Shown here: piece after piece, positions 16,864 through 24,512 of the stretch
Layout: every line of letters begins with the position of its first letter
Position numbering within the stretch: the stretch's first letter is position 1
Assembly (NCBI GenBank): GCA_035627675.1
Contig: DASPLH010000038.1
Coordinates: forward strand, 1-24,512
From: DASPLH01 sp035627675
GTDB lineage: Bacteria > Acidobacteriota > Terriglobia > Terriglobales > Acidobacteriaceae
DNA: 24,512 bases
Direction of reading: 5' to 3'
Notes under the pieces: generated by a model
Database searches by the model: none
What the model saw: the letters and a program-made list of their open reading frames with translations, nothing else
Told to the model about the DNA's origin: nothing
Program-made: the position numbers and the translations under genes

Positions 16864-18315
16864 ATGGATTCAGATTGGTCAAACTTCGACGTAGAGAGTG
16901 CCCTGGACCTTGTCCTCGGGGACAGCGCTACACGGCTACAGGACGTCTGTGAAAACGTCTTTCGGCTGCTATCCGCGTCTGGCGCAGCCGTGGCGCTGCG
17001 TGAGGGCGAGCAGTATGTTTGCCGGGCATCCTGCGGCGAAGCGCCGGAGATTGGCACGGTCGTGAATCTGGACACCGGCGTGAGCGCAGAGTGTATCAAG
17101 CAGGCATCGACCGTCATTCACAACCAACAGCAAGGCGGGGTCGGCTCGATCATCGCTGCCGCGGTGGTGTGCGGAGATGGTGTGGCAGGGATGATCGCCG
17201 CCTTCGCCTCCCATTCGGGAGCCTTCACTGCTTCGCATGCGAAGCTGCTGGAAGGCGCGGCCGAATCGCTCGCCAGGACCATTTCCCTCCCGCGCACCCA
17301 GTCGGCCTCGGAGGCAGGACACCGAATCTCCCCGGATGAGTTGGAGGACGCTCTCGTCGGGATCCTTGCGCTGGCGAGCGAACCACCTCAACCAATCGTT
17401 GAGCAGCCCCAACCGGAGCTGACCGACTTTTTGCCGGATACGCCGGTGGAAGCCGTCGCCACACCGGTTTCGCCCCCCAGAGCCCCAGAGCCGCACGAGC
17501 AGAGTCCGGCCGCGGCACTCGTCTCGACGCCACACAACACACAGGGAGCCGCGCGGCAATCGTTCCCTGTACCGCAGTTCGACACCCAGGTATCTCAGCG
17601 CGGGTCACGAAGGACTATATGGATAGCACTTGCATCGATGACGGTGATGCTCGTTCTTGCAGCGGTGCTCGTATTTTGGGGTAGCCGCACGACGCCGGCC
17701 CCCCCGGCCGCACCGTCCGTAACAGCAACCGGAGAGAGGGCGCCCGTAAAGGCCTCGCCCGAAGCTGCGAATGGCGCCGAAGCGGCAGTGCGTCCAGCAA
17801 CGGAACCCGTGGCAACGAAGCGTGCAGAGTCCCAACCGGAGCCATCCGCGAGTATGACCGAGGCAGCCGGCACTTACGGTGACGCTATTCCTATCGCTGC
17901 GGGTACAACGAGGATGAGGAGTGCGCCTGACACCGAGCCGGACGCTCCTCGGATCAGCATGACGGCCGCCGCGTCTCCGGCCTTGGAGTCTTTCATCCCA
18001 GCACAGCGCTCCAGCCTGCCTAAGCTTGCCGAGAGTCCTGCCGCGCCTGCGCCCGAACCGCCACGCCTCATCGCTCGCGTGAATCCCGTGTACCCCGCCG
18101 GACTTGCGGTTGTGCACAGGAACACGCCCGTCGTGTTGACGGTGACAATCAAGCCTGACGGCAGGGTCGCGAGCGTAGTCCCGAAGAGCGGGCACCCGGC
18201 GATGGTCGGAAGCGCAGTCGCCGCGGTACACCGGTGGCGTTACGATGCGCTCCCCCCAGGCGCTCCGAAGATCAACCGGACGGTCGAGCTGACGATTCGC
18301 TTCAAGGCCCGTTAG
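16864..18315 (+). CDS. GAF domain-transmembrane-TonB C-terminal fusion protein
   Basis: From ATG 16864 the product has 483 residues. An N-terminal GAF-like sensor domain (about 5-142) is followed by a Pro-rich segment (about 170-240), one membrane helix (IWIALASMTVMLVLAAVLVF, about 252-271), a long Ala/Pro/Thr-rich stretch, and a TonB C-terminal domain (about 395-483, from PRLIARVNPVYPAGL to VELTIRF). TonB proteins normally have a short cytoplasmic tail, a membrane helix, a Pro-rich spacer across the periplasm and a domain that contacts outer-membrane receptors. Here a cytoplasmic GAF sensor replaces the short tail, so energy transduction could respond to a small ligand. The ATG is internal to a longer frame that would begin at 16759 with unrelated, promoter-overlapping sequence. 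ExbB/ExbD genes are not in the window. A coupling role is inferred. Confidence 0.8.
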   Translation: MDSDWSNFDVESALDLVLGDSATRLQDVCENVFRLLSASGAAVALREGEQYVCRASCGEAPEIGTVVNLDTGVSAECIKQASTVIHNQQQGGVGSIIAAAVVCGDGVAGMIAAFASHSGAFTASHAKLLEGAAESLARTISLPRTQSASEAGHRISPDELEDALVGILALASEPPQPIVEQPQPELTDFLPDTPVEAVATPVSPPRAPEPHEQSPAAALVSTPHNTQGAARQSFPVPQFDTQVSQRGSRRTIWIALASMTVMLVLAAVLVFWGSRTTPAPPAAPSVTATGERAPVKASPEAANGAEAAVRPATEPVATKRAESQPEPSASMTEAAGTYGDAIPIAAGTTRMRSAPDTEPDAPRISMTAAASPALESFIPAQRSSLPKLAESPAAPAPEPPRLIARVNPVYPAGLAVVHRNTPVVLTVTIKPDGRVASVVPKSGHPAMVGSAVAAVHRWRYDALPPGAPKINRTVELTIRFKAR

Positions 18316-18335
18316 AGCGAACCTGCCGGCCATCC

Positions 18336-19409
18336 TTATATATGGTTGACCAGGATCCGGGCGATGCGCTCGGATGCGTGACCGTCCCAGAGCGGCGGAA
18401 TCCTCTTACGTCCGCCTCCCTGCCGCAGTGCAACTTCGATCGCCGCAGGAAGCTTGTCGAGATCCGTACCAACCAGGATATTCGTGCCGAAATCGACGGT
18501 GATCGGCCGCTCGGTGTTGTCGCGCAGCGTAAGGCAGGGCACCCCGAGGTAGGTTGTCTCTTCCTGTATCCCGCCGGAATCCGTGATGACGAGGGTCGCT
18601 CCCTTTTGCAGTGCAAGAAACTCGAGGTAAGGCGCGGGATCCATCAGTCGCAGATTGGGAGTATTGGCGACATCGACTCCCCCCAATGCAAGCTGCTTGC
18701 GTGTGCGAGGGTGCAAGGGGAAAACGACCGGCAGTTGCTCGCCGAGACGGCTCAGATATGAGAACAGCCGCGCCAGCCACTCGGGGTTGTCCACATTCGC
18801 CGGACGGTGCATCGTGACCAGCGCGTAGCGAGCCGGCAAATCGGACGGCTTCGCATTCTCCGCCTGCGGAAGCATGCGGATGAGCGTGTCAATCATCACA
18901 TTGCCGACGAAGTGAATCTTCTCGCGCGCGACGCCTTCCCGCAGCAGATTCTCATCTCCGTCGGTCGAAGGCGTGAACAACAGGTCGGCCAGTTGGTCGG
19001 TAAGCAATCGGTTGATCTCTTCCGGCATGCTGCGGTCGCGAGAGCGGAGACCCGCTTCGACGTGCGCGACACGCCGTCCGAGCTTGCTGCACACGAGTGC
19101 CGTGGCTACCGTGGAATTCACATCGCCGTACACCACCACCCAGTCGGGATTGCTCTCAAGCAACACCGGTTCGAACCGGGTCATGATCTCCGCTGTCTGC
19201 TGCGCATGCGAGCCCGGTCCCACGGCAAGATTGATGTCGGGTTCGGGAATCCCCAACTGTTCGAAGAACACGTCGGACATCTGCTTGTCGTAATGCTGGC
19301 CGGTGTGAACGATCAGCTGCGACACACCATCCATGGCCTGGAGCGCTCGCACAACGGGCGCGAGCTTCATGAAGTTGGGCCGGGCACCTGCGATGTGAAG
19401 GATCTTCAT
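18336..19409 (-). CDS. wecB: UDP-N-acetylglucosamine 2-epimerase (non-hydrolysing)
   Basis: The 357-residue enzyme interconverts UDP-GlcNAc and UDP-ManNAc in the cytoplasm for surface polysaccharide synthesis. Family motifs are present in order: GARPNFMK near the N-terminus, TGQHYD, VYGDVNST (catalytic Asp), HVEAGLRS (catalytic Glu), MPEEINR (catalytic Glu), TMHRPANVD (His), DSGGIQEE and RDNTERP. Length is close to that of E. coli WecB. The start at 19409 (MKILHIAG) is chosen because the Rossmann-like strand begins there; an in-frame ATG at 19481 would add 24 residues with no similarity and overlap the promoter. No Shine-Dalgarno is visible, in keeping with a leaderless or nearly leaderless message. 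It is convergent with the TonB fusion gene, 20 bases apart. Confidence 0.92.
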   Translation of the reverse strand: MKILHIAGARPNFMKLAPVVRALQAMDGVSQLIVHTGQHYDKQMSDVFFEQLGIPEPDINLAVGPGSHAQQTAEIMTRFEPVLLESNPDWVVVYGDVNSTVATALVCSKLGRRVAHVEAGLRSRDRSMPEEINRLLTDQLADLLFTPSTDGDENLLREGVAREKIHFVGNVMIDTLIRMLPQAENAKPSDLPARYALVTMHRPANVDNPEWLARLFSYLSRLGEQLPVVFPLHPRTRKQLALGGVDVANTPNLRLMDPAPYLEFLALQKGATLVITDSGGIQEETTYLGVPCLTLRDNTERPITVDFGTNILVGTDLDKLPAAIEVALRQGGGRKRIPPLWDGHASERIARILVNHI

Positions 19410-19421
19410 AGTGAGAACGAC

Positions 19422-19431
19422 ATCATAGCAA
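19422..19431 (-). promoter_or_regulatory. Extended -10 promoter for the 2-epimerase gene
   Basis: On the minus strand TTGCTATGAT (19431-19422) holds TG-N-TATGAT, only 12 bases from the start codon. Transcription would begin about five bases before ATG 19409. No ribosome binding site fits in that space. Confidence 0.45.
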
Positions 19432-19621
19432 CTCGCCTTTTCTACAACAGCCGGTTCAGTACCTCTACCGCCAACAGCCACTTCTGACGTCGATCACGTC
19501 CCGATTTCCTGGCCTTCTTCACACTTCACGACGGCATCTCCTTCCGCACTCGCGATCGCACCCCTTCGGCGTGCGACGCGGAGGACGTCGTCGCCGCGCC
19601 CGCTCGTTGCTGCTCTCCGAA

Positions 19622-19647
19622 CGCAAGTACGTGTACCTGTACTTGCG
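19622..19647. repeat. 9-bp perfect inverted repeat (CGCAAGTAC / GTACTTGCG)
   Basis: The arms at 19622-19630 and 19639-19647 flank an 8-base loop that itself contains GTAC. It lies in the divergent gap, about 120 bases upstream of the beta-helix gene. It may be an operator for a dimeric regulator or an RNA hairpin. No regulator consensus is recognised. Confidence 0.45.
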
Positions 19648-19731
19648 CCGGCAGAGCATACGTAATCTTTCGACGAGTTGCCGAACAACGTATGAAAGAG
19701 AGCAGACACACGGGGCCCCTAGTGCATTTAC

Positions 19732-19747
19732 CTCAACACCCGTTGAG
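19732..19747. promoter_or_regulatory. 16-base palindrome CTCAAC-N4-GTTGAG at the putative promoter
   Basis: The perfect 6+6 palindrome overlaps the TG of a TTGA-GATAAC extended -10-like sequence, which is 15 bases before ATG 19768. A repressor bound here would block that promoter. The assignment is tentative, because the start codon of the gene is itself uncertain. Confidence 0.35.
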
Positions 19748-19767
19748 ATAACTAAGGCGATCTGCCC

Positions 19768-22700
19768 ATGAAAAGACAGCACATATCGGGCGTTTCCTAC
19801 ACGATACATCCACTTATGCAGATCACGAAACGCTGCAAGCATTGGGGTTACAGAGCGGCACGTTACTTGCAGTTCGAGGCCACAATCCCACAATTCACAG
19901 GTGCAAGTTTGACCAATACGATCTCCCCCACCCAAAGGCCCGTAGTATTCATATTCACATTGGCTTTTGTTCTTCTAAGCTTCCTCTCTCCGCTGGCGAA
20001 TGCACAGACGGGAACGCCCAGGATTCTGGCTTCCGACCTCACGAGCGGCCCGGCCACTGGTGGCCCCAATGGTGGCGGCGCTTTCGTCACGATCTACGGA
20101 GAAGGCTTCGGGACCTCTCGAGCGACCTCCAGGGTAACGATCGGCGGCGTGGCTGCGACCACATATCCTCTGTGGACAGACACCAAGATCAGCTTTCAAC
20201 TCCCGGCAACTGCGAAGACCGGGAACATCGTCGCCACCGTAAACGGCGTTGCAAGTAACGGCGTACGCTTCACCGTGCGTGCCGGCAGGATCTACTTCGT
20301 ATCTCCGCAGGGCGCGGACAGCGCTGCCGGCTCGGTCGACCAACCCTGGCGGACGCTGGAGTCGGCGGTTTCGACGATGGCGCCCGGCGACATTGTTTAC
20401 GTTCGCGACGGCTATGTTGATACATCTGCCGATGTTAATGCGTCGGCGCTCAGCATCACACGGGCCGGCACTTCCGCAATGCCATTCGCGGTCGTTGCTT
20501 ATCCCGGCGCGAGAGCAACCATCGGCTCCACGTCATCGACGGCGTGGGGCATTCGCGGCATGAAGTACGCCCACCACTGGGTCTTTGCCGGACTCCAGGT
20601 GCGCGGGTTGACCGCAGCCTTCGACCTCGCCCGGAACGACAATTGGCGGCTGGCCGGCAACGATCTCTCGTGCCCGAACGGAAGCAACAAGGGTGGATGT
20701 CTCTGGGCATACGCCTCCAACAGCTTGAAGGTTCTGGCCAACACGATCCACGATACGGGCTCTACGTCGGCCAGCTCGCTCCTCGACTACCAGTCGGTCT
20801 GGATCGAATCCAGCAACAATCTGGAATTTTCCTGGAACACCGTCCGGAACACCCGTGGCTGCAACGCCATCTTCCTCGACGGCAACGGCTGGAACTACGG
20901 CATCACGCTGGACGGCAACAGAATCAGCGACGCGCGCTGCGACGGCGTCAAGATCACCGGATACGACACGACGAGAGCCGCTACCAGGCTCCAGAACAAC
21001 ATTCTCATTCGCGTGGGAACCGGCCCGGCACCCGCCGGCGGTGAAGGCACGTACGCCTGCTTCAACGTGGCTGGCACGGGTTCCACCGCGGTCTCGATCC
21101 TGCACAACACGCTGTACGATTGCGGCCGCCGCGCGGACAGCAAATCGGGCGCGCTGAAGACGAGCCGCCTGGTCCGTTTTGACAACAACATCGTGGCGCT
21201 CGCCTCTGGAGAGTCGTACGTCGCATCAAGCAGTACAAGCGGAACGATCAGCGGGAACAGGAACTTATTTTGGGGCGCCGGAGCGCCTCCGCAGGCGTTG
21301 ACCGGCAGCCTGAATGCGGATCCGAGGTTTGCCTCGGCCAGCACGGACGATTTGCGTCTTTCGCAGTCCAGCCCGGCGATCGACGCCGCAAGTGCAGTCG
21401 CTGTTGCGTGGGACGCCCTGCGCATGTCGCGTCCGTTTGGCGCGGCTCCCGATCTCGGCGCGTTCGAGTACACGGGCACCACCGACCCGGCTGCGACGCG
21501 GGTCCTCGCTCAGCAGCCTACATCCCTGAACTTCGGATCGGTGGCGACATACTCCACGACGACGAAGCAGGTTACCTTGTCGAACACCGGCACCGAAGCG
21601 GTGTCCGTTACGAGCGTCACTTCCACCAACAGCTCATTCCAGATCTCCTCTTCCGCTCCTCTTACCTTGCAACCTGGCCAGAGCACAACGTACTCGGTCA
21701 CGTTTGCGCCGACCAGCGCAGCCTCGTACTCCGGCACAATCTCCGTCTACGGCGACGCCGACAACTCACCCCTGATCCTGGCGGTTGCGGGAACGGCCGC
21801 GACGCAGGGCACGGCAACGCTCTCGGCGAACCCCGCCGCACTTGCATTCGGAGAAGTCGCCACGGGCACGACGCTCGCCAAGACCGTCACCATCAGCAAT
21901 ATGGGAAATCTTGCGGCCAGCATCTCGGACGTGAACGTTACAGGCAGCGGGTTCAGCGGCAGCTCGTCCACGTTGCCGATCACTCTTGCGGCAGGCGCGA
22001 GCACGACCGTGACGGTACGCTTCTCCCCGACCTCAACGTCGGCTTACGGCAACCTTGAAGTGGTGAGCAATGCCACCAACTCGCCCCTGAACATTCAATT
22101 GACCGGCACGCTCGCCACGGGAAGCACCGGTGGCCGGACGTTCTACGTTGACTCCAGACTTACGACGGCCTCGTGCGCAACGTACTCCGCGAGCGCGCGC
22201 AGCTGCGGCGCAGGCACGGCGCTGGCCTACCGCGATCTGAACTCGGCCTCCGGCGCGGCCTTGCCGGGCGACACCGTCCTGGTTCGCGGCGGAAGCTTCA
22301 GCACGCAGTTCACGCCTCAGCAGTCCGGAACCCAGAGCGCGCCTATCACGTTCAAGGCATATCCGAACGAGACGGTGACGATCACCGGTGTTTCGGCCCC
22401 TGCCCTGTACATCCTCAACAAGTCGCACATCGTAATCGACGGATTCACCATCTCGAACGTGACCGCCTGGGGGCGCATCGAGACTTCCAACAACATCACC
22501 ATCAAGAACAGCAGGCTGACGGTTGCAACCTCCAGCGGCACGACCGGCTCCATCAAGTTCGTCAGCAGCCATTACAACCGCCTGCTGAACAACTGGATTG
22601 AAAACGGCAACGACAACGTCTACCTCCAGGATTCGAACTACAACCTGGTCCAGGGGAACACGATCCGGACCGGCCGCCACACTCTGCTCAACATAAGCTG

Positions 22701-24512
22701 CGGCAACTACAACGTTGTGCGCGGAAACACCTTCCACAACGCCAGCCAGAAGGCGGGCGAGGTGTACGACTGCGAAGGCATGGTCACCAACCAGCCGGTG
22801 AAACTGAATGCAACCAAGCGCAACGTTTGGGAGAACAACAGGTTCACCTACACGCGCACCTCGACGTCTCCGAACGACTACAACGGTATTCAGTTCGCCG
22901 GGCAAGACGGCATTGTTCGCCGCAATGTGTTCTATGACAACCAGGGCGGCGGCCTGCGCGTGGCGCACTATTCCGACGAAGCGCTGTACGTGTATGGCAA
23001 CCGCATCTACAACAACACCTTCTACGGCAACCATTGCTACGGATTGTCAACGGATGGAGACAGTGACTCGGCCCGTTACTACAACAACGATCTGAGGAAC
23101 AATCTCCACTACCGGAACACGGACTGCTCCGGCGGCCCGACCCAGATGGCGAACAGCAATGCGACGGCGAATGCAAGCACGAAGAACATCCTGTTCACCA
23201 GCAGCCCTGGTTTCGTCAACGAGACGGAGCGCGACTTCCGGCTGGCGGCAGGTTCCGCGGCGATCGACGCGGGCGCGTTCCTGACGACGACGGCTGCTGC
23301 TGGATCGGGCACCTCGCTGCGGGTCGCCGATGCCCGCTACTTTTTCGACGGCTTCGGTATCGCCGGCGAGGTTGGCGATACGATCCAGTTGCAGGGCTCC
23401 GGTGCCCGTGCGCGGGTCGTGAGAATCGACTACGCGACGAACACCCTCACGCTCAATGCGTCGCTAACCTGGTCGAGCGGACAGGGCGTGGCGCTGGCGT
23501 TCGGCGGAAACGCTCCCGACGTGGGCGCTCAGGAGGCCGACGGTACAACGGCTCAACCGGATGCGGCTCCGGCCGGCAGCGTCACCGCCAATCCGACTGC
23601 GGTGGCGTTCGGGTCCGTGTTGCTGAACTCGAGCAGTTCGAAGGCTCTCATCCTCACCAATGGCGGTGGAAGCTCCGTAACGGTGTCCCAGTTGAGCGTT
23701 TCGAATGGGGCGTACTCGATAACGGGCGCTACCCTTCCGCTGACGATCCCCGCGGGTGGAAGCGCCGCCGTCACCGTGAACTTCAGGCCCACCGCGGTTG
23801 GCACTTACACAGGCACGCTCACGGCTGTGAACAACGGATCGCCCAGCACCGTCAGCATCCCGCTGAGCGGGTCCGGATTCGAGGCGACGGCGGGCAGGCT
23901 TACACCTGGTGCGTCGAGCATCAACTTCGGAACCATCAACACCGGTACGGGCGCCAGCAGCACGCTGAGGCTGACGAACACAGGAGGCTCCAACCTCTCG
24001 ATCTCCCAGCTCGCCTTCTCCAGTACGGCGTTTTCGGCCAGCGGAGTCAGCCTGCCGGTCACGCTCGCGCCGTCGCAGAGCATCAACGTCACCGTGACAT
24101 TCAGGCCGCCGTCCGCTGCTACCTATCAAGCGACCTTGACCATATACAACACCGGCTCGCCCTCCGCAGTTGCCGTTGGGCTGTCGGGAACAGCCGCGGC
24201 TGCGGAAGCGGTCACGCCACCGCCAGCACCTACGGGATGGCAGGCGCCGATCGGAATTCCAAACCCTGGCTGGGGCATCACCGATGCGTCGCCAAATCCT
24301 GCGACAAAGTGTGCCAATTGGCCCTCTGCGGCATCGCCGGGATGCTTCTACGTGAATCCTCAAGCTGCCGGCGCGACTGATTCCAGCAATCCGAATGGGT
24401 ATCCGGGCAAGCCTCGGCTGACGATTCCGGTGAGCAGTTTGGGATGTGGTTCGTATGTTGAGATCCACGGGACGCTTTCGCAATCGGTGGCGAACTCCGG
24501 GCGGGTCGATCT
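19768..24512 (+). CDS. Giant secreted modular beta-helix protein with ASPM-SPD-2-Hydin repeats (3' end outside window)
   Basis: One uninterrupted frame of 1,581 codons runs to the window edge. A hydrophobic signal segment (VVFIFTLAFVLLSFLSPLANAQ, 59-80) ends in a probable cleavage site ANA/Q. Then come an IPT/TIG domain (about 84-171), a right-handed beta-helix (172-575), two ASPM-SPD-2-Hydin domains (580-782), a second beta-helix (790-1180) with a small beta domain (to about 1265), two more ASPM domains (1272-1475), and the beginning of a third helix (from about 1490). Beta-helices of this sort bind or cleave polysaccharides; no catalytic set could be assigned, so enzyme activity is open. 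The start is uncertain: ATG 19768 leaves an unusually long N-region, while TTG 19909 with AGGTG upstream gives a compact signal peptide. It is probably a surface or matrix protein. Confidence 0.85.
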   Translation, partial: MKRQHISGVSYTIHPLMQITKRCKHWGYRAARYLQFEATIPQFTGASLTNTISPTQRPVVFIFTLAFVLLSFLSPLANAQTGTPRILASDLTSGPATGGPNGGGAFVTIYGEGFGTSRATSRVTIGGVAATTYPLWTDTKISFQLPATAKTGNIVATVNGVASNGVRFTVRAGRIYFVSPQGADSAAGSVDQPWRTLESAVSTMAPGDIVYVRDGYVDTSADVNASALSITRAGTSAMPFAVVAYPGARATIGSTSSTAWGIRGMKYAHHWVFAGLQVRGLTAAFDLARNDNWRLAGNDLSCPNGSNKGGCLWAYASNSLKVLANTIHDTGSTSASSLLDYQSVWIESSNNLEFSWNTVRNTRGCNAIFLDGNGWNYGITLDGNRISDARCDGVKITGYDTTRAATRLQNNILIRVGTGPAPAGGEGTYACFNVAGTGSTAVSILHNTLYDCGRRADSKSGALKTSRLVRFDNNIVALASGESYVASSSTSGTISGNRNLFWGAGAPPQALTGSLNADPRFASASTDDLRLSQSSPAIDAASAVAVAWDALRMSRPFGAAPDLGAFEYTGTTDPAATRVLAQQPTSLNFGSVATYSTTTKQVTLSNTGTEAVSVTSVTSTNSSFQISSSAPLTLQPGQSTTYSVTFAPTSAASYSGTISVYGDADNSPLILAVAGTAATQGTATLSANPAALAFGEVATGTTLAKTVTISNMGNLAASISDVNVTGSGFSGSSSTLPITLAAGASTTVTVRFSPTSTSAYGNLEVVSNATNSPLNIQLTGTLATGSTGGRTFYVDSRLTTASCATYSASARSCGAGTALAYRDLNSASGAALPGDTVLVRGGSFSTQFTPQQSGTQSAPITFKAYPNETVTITGVSAPALYILNKSHIVIDGFTISNVTAWGRIETSNNITIKNSRLTVATSSGTTGSIKFVSSHYNRLLNNWIENGNDNVYLQDSNYNLVQGNTIRTGRHTLLNISCGNYNVVRGNTFHNASQKAGEVYDCEGMVTNQPVKLNATKRNVWENNRFTYTRTSTSPNDYNGIQFAGQDGIVRRNVFYDNQGGGLRVAHYSDEALYVYGNRIYNNTFYGNHCYGLSTDGDSDSARYYNNDLRNNLHYRNTDCSGGPTQMANSNATANASTKNILFTSSPGFVNETERDFRLAAGSAAIDAGAFLTTTAAAGSGTSLRVADARYFFDGFGIAGEVGDTIQLQGSGARARVVRIDYATNTLTLNASLTWSSGQGVALAFGGNAPDVGAQEADGTTAQPDAAPAGSVTANPTAVAFGSVLLNSSSSKALILTNGGGSSVTVSQLSVSNGAYSITGATLPLTIPAGGSAAVTVNFRPTAVGTYTGTLTAVNNGSPSTVSIPLSGSGFEATAGRLTPGASSINFGTINTGTGASSTLRLTNTGGSNLSISQLAFSSTAFSASGVSLPVTLAPSQSINVTVTFRPPSAATYQATLTIYNTGSPSAVAVGLSGTAAAAEAVTPPPAPTGWQAPIGIPNPGWGITDASPNPATKCANWPSAASPGCFYVNPQAAGATDSSNPNGYPGKPRLTIPVSSLGCGSYVEIHGTLSQSVANSGRVD

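Larger units (their letters stand above)
19410..19767. other. Divergent intergenic region before the giant beta-helix gene
   Basis: These 358 bases have no credible gene. They contain the 2-epimerase promoter, a 9-bp inverted repeat at 19622-19647 and a CTCAAC/GTTGAG palindrome at 19732-19747, next to GATAAC (19747-19752), a possible -10 box for the plus-strand gene. Confidence 0.5.

Overview
This 24.5-kb window is GC-rich bacterial chromosome, densely coded on both strands, with no tRNA, rRNA, CRISPR array, integrase or insertion sequence that I can see. The gene mix suggests an acidobacterium: HybA/HybB-like redox proteins, sigma-54 activators, a TonB-type fusion protein, and a very large secreted beta-helix protein with repeated ASPM-SPD-2-Hydin domains. 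That placement is inference from gene style; the window holds no phylogenetic marker.

Positions 1-4478, minus strand: the start of a DUF1761-type membrane protein cut by the window edge, then two tandem AMP-forming acyl-CoA synthetases (acs and a diverged paralogue) separated by 90 bases with a 13-bp inverted repeat. A gap of about 970 bases follows, holding palindromes and a CRP-type operator.

Positions 5449-12820, plus strand: a Crp/Fnr-family regulator with FNR-like cysteines but a CRP-like recognition helix, then what looks like a six-gene redox unit. The six genes are a monohaem cytochrome c, a four-cluster ferredoxin with a membrane tail, a HybB/NrfD quinone-site membrane protein, a sensor kinase with two haem c motifs in its extracytoplasmic domain, an NtrC-type response regulator and an archaemetzincin. 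Most junctions are overlapping or tightly spaced. A CRP-type operator sits the right distance upstream of a -10 box for the cytochrome gene. The cytochrome leader can fold as a pseudoknot, and a second leader with three mutually complementary segments lies between cytochrome and ferredoxin genes. My reading is a quinone-to-cytochrome electron-transfer module with its own redox-sensing two-component system, probably under Crp/Fnr control.

Positions 12867-19409: cell-surface and regulatory genes. They are a UDP-sugar 4-epimerase (+), a PilZ protein (+), a two-gene minus-strand operon (sigma-54 activator with a degenerate receiver, then a DUF6982-like protein), a GAF-transmembrane-TonB fusion (+) and UDP-GlcNAc 2-epimerase (-). 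The two epimerases could supply amino-sugar nucleotides for a surface glycan. Both have an extended -10 box almost touching the start codon, which suggests leaderless or nearly leaderless messages.

Positions 19768-24512, plus strand: the first 1,581 codons of a giant secreted protein made of an IPT/TIG domain and duplicated units of beta-helix plus two ASPM-SPD-2-Hydin domains. It runs off the window end.
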